Source: Myxococcota bacterium (GTDB lineage: Bacteria; Myxococcota; Polyangia; GCA-2747355; JAKLHH01). Taken from it: a stretch of 6,942 nt of DNA. A program made the position numbers and the translations under genes. The notes beneath the pieces are model-generated. The model was not told the DNA's origin, did not search any database, and saw only the letters and a program-made list of their open reading frames with translations. Positions 1-6,017 of this stretch are shown piece by piece (the first letter of the stretch is position 1; each line of letters opens with the position of its first letter). The DNA lies in the NCBI GenBank assembly GCA_022710245.1, contig JAKLHH010000399.1, positions 1 through 6,942 on the forward strand. Direction: 5' to 3'.

Positions 1-297
1 GCCACCGGCGCGAGCTACGGCGGGACCATCGACACCAAGCCCAAGTACGACGCGGCCACGCAGAGCTGCTCGTCGACGGCCTGCCACAGCCGCAGCGGCG
101 GCCAGCAGGCGAGCTGGGTCTGGAGCAAGCCGATCACGCCGACCTGCACCTCGTGCCACGGTCAGCCGCCGACGACGACGCTGAAGGGCGCCGCGCACCC
201 GCAGAACGTCACCGACTGCAAGACCTGCCACGGCTCGGCCTACGTGAACGGCCAGCTCGATCCGGCCAAGCACATGAACGGGAAGGTGGACCTGTGA
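1..297 (+). CDS. Multiheme c-type cytochrome, CxxxxCH...CxxCH family (3' end only)
   Basis: Only the last 98 codons are in the window; the start lies upstream. The visible part holds three heme attachment sites: CSSTACH (visible residues 23-29, a CX4CH spacing), CTSCH (49-53) and CKTCH (73-77). A CX4CH site followed about 20 residues later by CX2CH and G-x-PP, then HP...DCxxCHG and a terminal H-x-NG-x-VD motif, is the pattern of the repeated Geobacter CxxxxCH...CxxCH cytochrome domain (TIGR01904 type, from memory). Non-motif His 66 and 91 could be distal heme ligands. Proteins of this family are exported multiheme cytochromes, often at the outer membrane or cell surface. The stop codon overlaps the GTG start of the porin gene, so the two are probably translated together. 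I infer it is the outer, or one of the outer, electron carriers of the conduit. Total heme count, signal peptide and lipid anchor cannot be judged from this fragment. Confidence 0.88.
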   Translation, partial: ATGASYGGTIDTKPKYDAATQSCSSTACHSRSGGQQASWVWSKPITPTCTSCHGQPPTTTLKGAAHPQNVTDCKTCHGSAYVNGQLDPAKHMNGKVDL

Positions 298-1703
298 GAA
301 CGCGCACTTCCTGTAAGTCGGTCGCGGCCGCTTCGCGGGGCCGCCCTCTTCGCTGGGCGGCGCCGCTCCTGGCCCTGCTCCTGCTCCTCGCGCCCACCGT
401 CGCCGGCGCCCAGAACCTCGACGGGCGCGCGACCACCTACCTGCGCGGCTTCGCGACCCCGACCAGCGGCGGCGCCGCGACGTACCTCCCGTTCTACGAG
501 CTGGTCGAGCTCCACGGGCGCCGCCTCGGCGTCGACGGGCTCTCGCTGCACAGCTCGTTCTGGGGGCTGGTCGACACCGTCGACATCCAGGATCGCTACC
601 GCGCCACCGGCGACGTCTCCGCGCTCTACCTCAACTACCGCGCGCCCGAGGAGGGCCGCCTCAAGTTCCTGCGCGGGCTCGAGCTCACGGCCGGGCGCCA
701 GTTCGTCGCGCTCGGCCCCACCATCCTCGAGCAGGTCGACGGCGGCAAGCTGCACTACCTGCACTCCTCGGGGCTCGAGGTGGGGTTCTTCGGCGGCGCG
801 CCGACCGGGACCCGCATCGCCTTCCAGCCCTGGCCCGTGGACGAGGACCGCTACTCCTACGGCTACAGCTGGCTCCTCGGCGGTCGCATCGGCTACCTCG
901 ACCTCGGCAACCTGGCGGCCGGCGCGTCCTTCGTCCACCGCAGCTACCACGGCCGCATCGCCGACAACGACCTCGGCATCGACCTCAGCTACAGCCCGCT
1001 CGCGCTCCTCGACGTGAGCGGCTCGGCGACCATGAGCCTCGAGGCGCTGCGCCCGCGCGAGGTGAAGGGCTCGATCGGCCTCAGGCCGATCCGCTGCCTG
1101 ACCTTCAACCTCGGCTACCGCTACTCGAGCCCGGACCTGCTGGTGCCGCGCACCTCGATCTTCGCGGTCTTCAGCGAGGAGACCTTCCAGGAGGCAGGGA
1201 TCGACGCCCGCTGGCAGCCGACGCGCGCGGTCAGCGTCGACGCCGGCTACGGCCTCCGCCTCTACAGCGCGGCCGAGGACCTGCGCACCGGCGTCGAGAC
1301 GCACAACCGCGCCTCCCTGCGCGGCCAGCTGCGCTTCGGCGAGGCGCTCGCCGGCCGCGTGGTCGCCGAGGCCGAGCGCGTGGAGGCGCCCCAGAACGCC
1401 GCCACCCGTGTCCGCCTCGCGACCGCGGTGCCCTTCCACCTCGCGCGCCGGGCGATCAGCGCCATCGTCGACCTCGACCTCTACGTCCTCGACCACACCA
1501 TCCGCGACACCACGCTCTCCTTCACCGGGGGCGGCTACCTCGAGGTGGGGCTCACCGACGGCCTGAGGCTGATGGCCGGCGGCAGCGCGAGCACGACCAC
1601 GCTCCTGCAGAACGCGGGGACCTTCCTCGTCCGGCTCACCTGGGACTTCCAGTCGCCCCAGGCGGACGGCGCCGTCGAGGTCCGTCGCGGGAGGATGCAA
1701 TGA
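294..1703 (+). CDS. Outer-membrane beta-barrel (porin-like) component of a porin-cytochrome conduit
   Basis: I chose the GTG at 294 (469 aa): it overlaps the upstream stop as GTGA, has GGAAGG at 281-286 seven bases before it, and places a signal peptide at the N-terminus. That peptide has Arg-rich residues 1-20, a Leu/Ala core at 22-33 and a likely cut after AGA (39/40). An in-frame ATG at 153 would put 47 extra residues inside the cytochrome gene and bury the signal peptide. The mature part, about 430 aa, has no heme motif and no long hydrophobic helix. It consists of alternating polar/aromatic-hydrophobic stretches with short turns, such as YSYGYSWLLGGRIGYLDLG and VRLTWDF near the C-terminus, as in transmembrane barrels. 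Its place between two multiheme cytochromes matches the role of MtrB, PioB or Geobacter OmbB-type porins, which sheath a cytochrome wire through the outer membrane. It is shorter than MtrB (about 700 aa) and closer in size to Geobacter porins, including Ext-type ones. Function rests on context and fold pattern; I did not recognise a specific family. Confidence 0.8.
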   Translation: MRTRTSCKSVAAASRGRPLRWAAPLLALLLLLAPTVAGAQNLDGRATTYLRGFATPTSGGAATYLPFYELVELHGRRLGVDGLSLHSSFWGLVDTVDIQDRYRATGDVSALYLNYRAPEEGRLKFLRGLELTAGRQFVALGPTILEQVDGGKLHYLHSSGLEVGFFGGAPTGTRIAFQPWPVDEDRYSYGYSWLLGGRIGYLDLGNLAAGASFVHRSYHGRIADNDLGIDLSYSPLALLDVSGSATMSLEALRPREVKGSIGLRPIRCLTFNLGYRYSSPDLLVPRTSIFAVFSEETFQEAGIDARWQPTRAVSVDAGYGLRLYSAAEDLRTGVETHNRASLRGQLRFGEALAGRVVAEAERVEAPQNAATRVRLATAVPFHLARRAISAIVDLDLYVLDHTIRDTTLSFTGGGYLEVGLTDGLRLMAGGSASTTTLLQNAGTFLVRLTWDFQSPQADGAVEVRRGRMQ

Positions 1704-2785
1704 GACCGCTCTGCACGCTCACCCTGACGCTCGCCCTCGCGGGGCTCGGCGCCGGCTGCTCGACCCTGCGCGGCGAGTCGCACAAGGGCAAGATCATCTT
1801 CTCTCACGCGCAGCACCTCGCGCAGGGAGACTGCGCCGACTGCCACGGCGAGGTCGCGAAGAGCACCGGCGCGACGCGCGGCGGCTTCATCCCGAAGGGG
1901 CACGAGGGCTGCAGCAAGTGCCACGAGGACGAGGTGAAGAACAAGTGCGAGATGTGCCACCGCGGCGCGCGCACGGGCGTCGCCCTCCAGCGCACCGACC
2001 GGCACCTGCGCTTCTCGCACGCGGCGCACACCGCCAAGGTGAAGGAGTGCGCGACCTGCCACCCGAAGGAGAAGCAGGGCGGCGCCTTCGTCCCCGGCCA
2101 CGCGACCTGCAACACCGCCGACTGCCACCGCGGCACCTACAAGCGCCTCGCCTGCGACCAGTGCCACGAGAACCTGAACCGCTACGGACGCCAGCCGGTC
2201 AGCGCGCTCGCCCACGGCCCCGGCTTCGCGAAGGAGCACGGCACGCTGGCGAAGCAGTCGGCGAAGGCCTGCGCGCAGTGCCACGACCAGACCTACTGCG
2301 CCGAGTGCCACGGCCAGGGCACGCAGGCCGCCCGTCCCTCGGTCCTCTACCCCGACGAGGTCGACCGCCGCTTCATCCACCGCGGCGACTGGATGGGCCG
2401 CCACATGATCGAGTCCCGCGCCGCGCCGGACACCTGCTACAAGTGCCACGGGCAGCGCTTCTGCCGCGCCTGCCACGCGCTGAGCGGCGTGGCTGACGCG
2501 CCCGCCCGCAACCTGAAGGGCGGCATCACGCGCGCCCACCACCCGGGGGGCTGGATGCAGATCGGCTCGCCGGACCACCACGGCCGCCAGGCCCGCCGAG
2601 ACATCGGGACCTGCGCGAGCTGCCACGACAAGGGCTCGCAGTCGAACTGCGTCGGCTGCCACCGCGTCGGCGGCTCCGGCGGCAACCCGCACCCGCCGGG
2701 CTGGAGCTGGCGCAACAAGACCGCGCAGTGCCGGCAGAGCGGCATGTGCGCCTCCTGCCACCCCGGCGGGCAGGGCTGCAAGTGA
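1700..2785 (+). CDS. 13-heme lipoprotein c-type cytochrome
   Basis: 361 aa. The ATG at 1700 overlaps the porin stop as ATGA, with GGGAGGA at 1689-1695 four bases before it. A short signal sequence ends in LGAGC, with Cys20 as the probable lipidated residue (an imperfect lipobox), so export by the lipoprotein route is likely. There are 13 heme sites: CX2CH starting at Cys 45, 71, 83, 117, 152, 191, 200, 246, 255, 305, 317 and 350, plus one CX4CH (CNTADCH, 137-143). Two F-S-H-x-x-H motifs (35-39, 106-110) precede heme sites, as in cytochrome c3/c7-like modules. I count 17 His outside the motifs, enough for bis-His ligation of every heme. About 26 residues per heme indicates a compact molecular wire. 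It probably relays electrons between the inner-membrane cytochrome encoded downstream and the porin, comparable in role to MtrA or OmaB, which carry 10 and 8 hemes. It could instead sit on the outer face; sequence alone does not settle which side. Confidence 0.9.
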   Translation: MRPLCTLTLTLALAGLGAGCSTLRGESHKGKIIFSHAQHLAQGDCADCHGEVAKSTGATRGGFIPKGHEGCSKCHEDEVKNKCEMCHRGARTGVALQRTDRHLRFSHAAHTAKVKECATCHPKEKQGGAFVPGHATCNTADCHRGTYKRLACDQCHENLNRYGRQPVSALAHGPGFAKEHGTLAKQSAKACAQCHDQTYCAECHGQGTQAARPSVLYPDEVDRRFIHRGDWMGRHMIESRAAPDTCYKCHGQRFCRACHALSGVADAPARNLKGGITRAHHPGGWMQIGSPDHHGRQARRDIGTCASCHDKGSQSNCVGCHRVGGSGGNPHPPGWSWRNKTAQCRQSGMCASCHPGGQGCK

Positions 2786-2792
2786 GCCTCCT

Positions 2793-2819
2793 CGCGAGGC
2801 CAGGCTCGACGGCCTCGCG
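2793..2819 (+). terminator. GC-rich hairpin just after the 13-heme cytochrome gene
   Basis: CGCGAGGCC (2793-2801) and GGCCTCGCG (2811-2819) form a perfect 9-bp inverted repeat with a 9-base loop, starting 8 bases after the stop codon. No T-run follows, so it is not a textbook intrinsic terminator. It may be a partial terminator, an mRNA-stabilising 3' end or a processing site that lowers expression of the downstream membrane cytochrome relative to the first three genes. Confidence 0.5.
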
Positions 2820-2846
2820 CTCGACCCCGACACCTGATCGACTTGA

Positions 2847-2866
2847 CTCGTACCCGTGCGTACGAG
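2847..2866. promoter_or_regulatory. Inverted repeat upstream of the inner-membrane cytochrome gene
   Basis: CTCGTAC (2847-2853) and GTACGAG (2860-2866) form a perfect 7-bp inverted repeat around a 6-base centre, 68 bases before the GTG start. A TTGACT (2843-2848) overlaps its left arm and matches five of six bases of a -35 box, but no AT-rich -10 box lies at the right distance. It could be an operator for a separate promoter of the fourth gene, or a short RNA hairpin in the leader. This is weak and based on symmetry only. Confidence 0.25.
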
Positions 2867-2933
2867 GCGATGGCCCGACGGCGCCTCGCAGCCGTTCGGG
2901 CGCGACCCCATCCTTCACCGAGACAGGTAGCAC

Positions 2934-4379
2934 GTGAGCATCTCCAACCGACTCATCAAGCTGGTGCCCATGCTCTGGGGCAATCCGATCTCGCTCATCG
3001 GGACGACGCTGGCGACGGTGGCGGGGAACGCCTTCCTGATCCTGATGGTCGTCGATCTCGTCTCCGGCGGGATCAATGAGTACGCGGCCGCCATGGGCTA
3101 CCTGATGGCGCCGCCCGTCTTCGTCTTCGGCTTGCTCCTCATCGCCTGGGGCGTCCGCCGCGATCGCAAGCGGAAGAAGGCCCCGGCCGAGGCGATCGGT
3201 CAGGCGATCGACCTCGTCTGGAAGGACCGCAAGGCGCGCCGTCGCGTCATCTTCGTGGTGGTCGCGACCTTCCTCAACATCACCATCGTCTCCGTCGCTG
3301 CCTTCCAGGGGATCAGCTACATGGAGACGCCGCGCTTCTGCGGCAAGCTCTGCCACTCGGTGATGAAGCCCGAGTACCGCGCCTACTCCCTCTCACCGCA
3401 CGCGCGCGTCGCCTGCGTCGACTGCCACATCGGCCAGGGCGCCTCCTGGTTCGTCCGCTCCAAGCTCTCCGGCCTGCGCCAGGTCTGGGCGGTGACGACG
3501 GGGCGCTTCTCGCGGCCGATCCCGACGCCGATCCACAACCTGCGCCCGGCGCGCGAGACCTGCGAGCACTGCCACTGGCCGGAGAAGTTCCACGGCGAGC
3601 GCATGCTGGTCCGCCACGGGTTCAAGGACGACCAGGCGAACACGCGGGTGACGAGCGCGGTGCGGCTCAAGGTGGGCGGCGTCAACAAGCGCACCGGGCG
3701 CTACGAGGGGATCCACTGGCACGTCGGCCCCGACGTGAAGGTGGAGTACGAGGCGCTCGACGGCAAGCGGGTCAAGATCGGCAAGATCACCATGACCCAG
3801 GGCGGCCGTACCGAGATCTACACCTCGCCGGAGACGCCCGCCGGGGCGAAGGTCGTCGAGCGACGCGCGATGGACTGCGTCGACTGCCACAACCGCCCGA
3901 CGCACATCTACGATGCGTCGCCCGAGTCGGCCGTCGACAAGTCGATGGCCTGGGGCAAGCTCGACGCGAGCCTGCCCTTCCTCAAGCGCGAGGCGGTGCG
4001 GCTGCTGAAGGGGAGCGTGCCGGGCGATCCGGAGAAGTCGGCGGCCTTCTTCGAGGGCGAGCTGACGGCCTTCTACAGCAAGCAGCACCCCGAGGCCGCG
4101 AAGGCGAAGGCCGCCTCGATCAAGTACGCCGGCGCCGAGCTGCAGGCGATCTACAGCCGCAACGTCTACCCCGACCTGAAGATCACCTGGGGGACCTACC
4201 CGAGCCACCTCGGTCACCGCCGCACCACCGAGGGCTGCTTCCGCTGCCACGACGACAAGCACAAGAGCAGCTCGGGCAAGCTGATCAAGCAGGACTGCGA
4301 CCTCTGCCACGAGGTGATGGCCGAGGAGGACGAGAAGCCCTCCATCCCCGAGGACCTGCTCAGGCTGGGCGGGATGTAG
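2934..4379 (+). CDS. NapC/NirT-type inner-membrane multiheme cytochrome (ImcH-like quinol oxidoreductase)
   Basis: 481 aa from GTG 2934, with AGG at 2925-2927 six bases upstream. Three hydrophobic segments at about 19-42, 54-73 and 104-124 are predicted to cross the membrane. The Arg/Lys-rich loop between the second and third (75-104) should be cytoplasmic, leaving residues 125-481 in the periplasm. Six heme sites are visible: CGKLCH (136-141, CX3CH), CVDCH (161-165), CEHCH (210-214), CVDCH (315-319), CFRCH (435-439) and CDLCH (455-459). The run FCGKLCHSVMKPEY, the SPHARVACVDCH region and PIPTPIHNLRPARETC identify the NapC/NirT family as found in metal reducers. That family takes electrons from membrane quinol and passes them to periplasmic cytochromes. 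The three N-terminal helices and extra C-terminal hemes recall Geobacter ImcH, which has seven hemes as I recall. I infer it feeds the 13-heme lipoprotein. It is separated by 148 bases from the overlapping trio, so it may be transcribed or translated at a different level. Confidence 0.88.
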   Translation: MSISNRLIKLVPMLWGNPISLIGTTLATVAGNAFLILMVVDLVSGGINEYAAAMGYLMAPPVFVFGLLLIAWGVRRDRKRKKAPAEAIGQAIDLVWKDRKARRRVIFVVVATFLNITIVSVAAFQGISYMETPRFCGKLCHSVMKPEYRAYSLSPHARVACVDCHIGQGASWFVRSKLSGLRQVWAVTTGRFSRPIPTPIHNLRPARETCEHCHWPEKFHGERMLVRHGFKDDQANTRVTSAVRLKVGGVNKRTGRYEGIHWHVGPDVKVEYEALDGKRVKIGKITMTQGGRTEIYTSPETPAGAKVVERRAMDCVDCHNRPTHIYDASPESAVDKSMAWGKLDASLPFLKREAVRLLKGSVPGDPEKSAAFFEGELTAFYSKQHPEAAKAKAASIKYAGAELQAIYSRNVYPDLKITWGTYPSHLGHRRTTEGCFRCHDDKHKSSSGKLIKQDCDLCHEVMAEEDEKPSIPEDLLRLGGM

Positions 4380-4478
4380 TCCAGCATTGGGCGTGGCGGC
4401 GCCTGGCGGCGTCGAGGAAATCGTCTTCGGCTGCTCCCACTTGCCGCCGCTGCAGACCAGGCCCTACCCGGCAGCTGG
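4380..4478. other. Convergent intergenic region with a weak imperfect inverted repeat
   Basis: Ninety-nine bases lie between two converging genes. GCCTGG (4401-4406) can pair with CCAGGC (4457-4462), and CGGC (4407-4410) with GCCG (4443-4446), leaving a bulge and a 32-base loop. There is no T-run on either strand. A terminator would be expected here, but this structure is too loose to call one firmly. Confidence 0.2.
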
Positions 4479-4841
4479 CTACTTGCAGGTCGCCTTGCTC
4501 TGGCACTGCACCCAGCCCGAGGCGTCGGGCACGCCCCCCGTGCACTTGAAGTTGTCCGTGAGACACTGGAAGTAGGAGGCGATGCTGCAGGTCGTGATCT
4601 GCTTGTAGCCGTCGCAGGGGACGGCGGTGCTCGGGTCGTAGCTGCCGCACTTGACCGTCGCGAGCCAGTCCTTGCACGCCTGGTAGTTGTCGGTGGTGGC
4701 GCTGCCACCGCCATCCTGCTTGCTGCTGCCACGGTCAGCGGTGGTGCTCGAGGGCGTGCTGTCGTCGCCGCAGGCGGCAGCGCCGAGGACCAGCGTCAGC
4801 AGGGCCACGCTCAACGTCAACGTTCGCTTCAGAGCTCTCAT
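4479..4841 (-). CDS. Small Cys-rich secreted lipoprotein of unknown function
   Basis: 120 aa. The start at 4841 is supported by AGGGAG (plus-strand 4849-4854) seven bases upstream. The N-terminus has basic residues, a hydrophobic core (8-20) and GAAAC, with Cys24 as the probable lipidated residue. A low-complexity Ser/Thr/Asp/Gly linker follows (about 25-50), typical of a tether that lifts a domain away from the membrane. The C-terminal domain holds eight further Cys (56, 65, 76, 85, 93, 100, 113, 119), enough for four disulfides, and no CxxCH heme motif. Such short linker-plus-disulfide lipoproteins are common in Myxococcota-type genomes, usually without assigned function. It faces the end of the cytochrome operon and runs opposite to it, so it is probably not part of that transcript. 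I do not recognise the family. Confidence 0.8.
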   Translation of the reverse strand: MRALKRTLTLSVALLTLVLGAAACGDDSTPSSTTADRGSSKQDGGGSATTDNYQACKDWLATVKCGSYDPSTAVPCDGYKQITTCSIASYFQCLTDNFKCTGGVPDASGWVQCQSKATCK

Positions 4842-4859
4842 GTCTTATCTCCCTTTCGA

Positions 4860-4906
4860 CGATCACTGCCTCCGCCTCATGCGGGGGCTTCCAGTCCTGG
4901 TGATCG
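4860..4906 (-). promoter_or_regulatory. Two-part stem in the leader of the Cys-rich lipoprotein gene
   Basis: CGATCAC (4860-4866) pairs with GTGATCG (4900-4906). Inside it CCTCCGC (4869-4875) pairs with GCGGGGG (4881-4887) with one G-T mismatch, around a 5-base loop. The structure lies 18 to 65 bases before the start codon at 4841, just beyond the ribosome binding site. It could be a 5' leader fold affecting mRNA stability or translation, or a protein-binding palindrome. No clear promoter boxes were found beside it. Confidence 0.3.
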
Positions 4907-4920
4907 GCGAAGCGGCGAGG

Positions 4921-4937
4921 TCGCGCCGGGGGCGCGA
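4921..4937. promoter_or_regulatory. Perfect 7-bp inverted repeat in the divergent intergenic region
   Basis: TCGCGCC (4921-4927) and GGCGCGA (4931-4937) are separated by GGG. Its location between two divergent gene starts would suit an operator, but short GC palindromes arise easily in DNA of this composition. Confidence 0.2.
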
Positions 4938-4966
4938 GTCTCTCGTGCAAATCGTCCAGGGTGAGA

Positions 4967-4982
4967 GCGGCTGCTCAGCCGC
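4967..4982. promoter_or_regulatory. Perfect 6-bp inverted repeat upstream of the barrel protein gene
   Basis: GCGGCT (4967-4972) and AGCCGC (4977-4982) flank a 4-base loop, 50 bases before the ATG at 5033. It is another symmetric element in the same 191-base divergent region. Its role is unknown and chance is a real possibility. Confidence 0.18.
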
Positions 4983-5032
4983 GCGTCGCCGGGCAAGTCA
5001 GAGGTGTTGAGGATCTGCTAGGGTCGCCGCCA

Positions 5033-5971
5033 ATGCGCGCCCACGACCTGCTCCTCCCGCTCTGGCTCCTGGCCTTCGCAGCACCTGCGAGCGCGGCACC
5101 GCCCCCGCCTGCCGCGCCCGCCCCACGCGTGCTGGCGCTCGTCCCGCTCCGCAGCTTCGCGGACGTGCCCTTCACGCTCGATCCCGACGAGCCTCACCTC
5201 GCGCTGGGCGGGGCCGGGGGGCGATGGGAGGCGATGGTCGGCGGCCAGCTCGTGCTCTTCGGGTACCGCGGCCCCGCGCTCCGGCTGGCGATCACGTTCC
5301 CCTTCTTGCTCGAGCTGATCAACCTCGACTCCTCCGAGCCGGTGCCCTACGAGAGCTGGCGTGCGAACCTCGGGTTCAGCGTGCTCGCCTCGGTCCCCGC
5401 CCTCGATCGTCGGCTGCCCGCAGGCGGCACCCTCTGGGCGCAGCTCGGCTTCTACCACGAGAGCGACCACCCGACGGCGGGGATCAGCCTCAGGGACTTT
5501 CAGGACCCGCAGGGCACGTCGAACAGCGTCCTCAACTTCAGCTCCTTCGAGTATGTCAAGCTGCGGCTCGCCTACGAGCAGCCGTTCGCCCGTGGGCGCC
5601 TCAGGCTGCACGCTGGACTCGCCGGTCGCTTCTTCACGCCGGCCATCAACTCGGGTAGCGTCCGCGCCCTCCGGGCGGGCTTCGCCGTCGAGGTGGGGCT
5701 CGCCGTGCGCTTGACCGAGCGCCTCCACATCTGGCAAGCGACCTACTTCGAGCTCGTGGCCAACGACTTCGTCGCGGCCATGCATGGGTTCAACACCGGC
5801 GCCGACCATGACCCGCTGCAGGATCTCCGGGTGGAGGTCGGGCTCGACTGGCGCGCCCTGAGCTGGGTGACGGCGGTCCCCTGGATCGGCTTCGCCGACT
5901 CGCACGGCCGCGGCGTGCTCTTCCTGCGGCGGGCGCAAGAGCTGACCCTGGGCCTGCGCTTCTATTATTGA
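5033..5971 (+). CDS. Secreted, probable outer-membrane beta-barrel protein of unknown function
   Basis: I chose ATG 5033 (312 aa) because it opens directly with a signal peptide: a hydrophobic stretch at 6-17 and PASA, with cleavage likely after residue 21. A proline/alanine-rich linker follows (22-31). An in-frame ATG at 4961 would add 24 polar residues before the signal peptide and is less likely. Only a weak TAGGG precedes the ATG, so the ribosome binding site is poor. The mature chain lacks membrane helices and Cys clusters. It shows repeated short amphipathic strands with Tyr, Phe and Gly-rich turns, and ends in LTLGLRFYY, an aromatic C-terminus typical of barrels inserted by the BAM machinery. 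A GFYHESDH segment (about 140-147), which may lie in a strand or loop, loosely recalls DUF1207-type barrel proteins; I cannot confirm that. It is divergent from the lipoprotein gene and probably unrelated to electron transfer. Confidence 0.72.
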   Translation: MRAHDLLLPLWLLAFAAPASAAPPPPAAPAPRVLALVPLRSFADVPFTLDPDEPHLALGGAGGRWEAMVGGQLVLFGYRGPALRLAITFPFLLELINLDSSEPVPYESWRANLGFSVLASVPALDRRLPAGGTLWAQLGFYHESDHPTAGISLRDFQDPQGTSNSVLNFSSFEYVKLRLAYEQPFARGRLRLHAGLAGRFFTPAINSGSVRALRAGFAVEVGLAVRLTERLHIWQATYFELVANDFVAAMHGFNTGADHDPLQDLRVEVGLDWRALSWVTAVPWIGFADSHGRGVLFLRRAQELTLGLRFYY

Positions 5972-5983
5972 GCGGTCAGCAGA

Positions 5984-6011
5984 GGACGTCTGTCTCCGGA
6001 CGTCTGCGTCC
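5984..6011. repeat. Two tandem 14-base units in the terminator region
   Basis: Units at 5984-5997 and 5998-6011 both begin with GGACGTCTG and agree at 12 of 14 positions. The second unit contributes most of the hairpin that follows. It looks like a local tandem duplication at the shared 3' end of two converging genes. Confidence 0.6.
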
Positions 6012-6015
6012 GGAG
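5994..6015. terminator. Probable two-way terminator hairpin between converging genes
   Basis: CTCCGGACG (5994-6002) and CGTCCGGAG (6007-6015) form a perfect 9-bp stem with a 4-base TCTG loop, extendable by a T-G and a G-C pair (5992-6017). It starts 22 bases after the plus-strand stop and ends 2 bases before the minus-strand stop. Position, stem strength and tight loop fit a terminator for both genes, although no T-run follows on either strand. Confidence 0.6.
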
Positions 6016-6017
6016 GC

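Noticed and set aside
153..293. N-terminal extension of the porin to an ATG at 153
   Set aside because: It would overlap the cytochrome gene by 145 bases and place 47 polar residues ahead of an obvious signal peptide. The GTG at 294 has a good ribosome binding site.
240..1700. Long minus-strand open frame opposite the porin gene
   Set aside because: It is a composition shadow in GC-rich DNA. The plus frame has a signal peptide, a ribosome binding site and overlaps with both neighbouring genes.
2843..2871. Standalone sigma-70 promoter starting with TTGACT
   Set aside because: At 17 bases downstream the sequence is GGCGAT, with nothing like a -10 box, so no promoter is called.
1535..2911. Long minus-strand open frame opposite the 13-heme cytochrome
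   Set aside because: The translation is low-complexity Ala/Val/Arg-rich sequence with no motif, while the plus frame holds 13 heme sites.
2526..4310. Minus-strand open frames across the membrane cytochrome gene
   Set aside because: They run opposite clear NapC/NirT motifs and membrane helices and have Ala/Arg/Asp-biased content without domain features.
4360..4732. Minus-strand open frames overlapping the Cys-rich lipoprotein in other frames
   Set aside because: They lack a signal sequence and a supported start. The frame starting at 4841 has both.
4961..5032. N-terminal extension of the barrel protein to an ATG at 4961
   Set aside because: It adds 24 polar residues before the signal peptide, so the ATG at 5033 is the better start despite its weak ribosome binding site.
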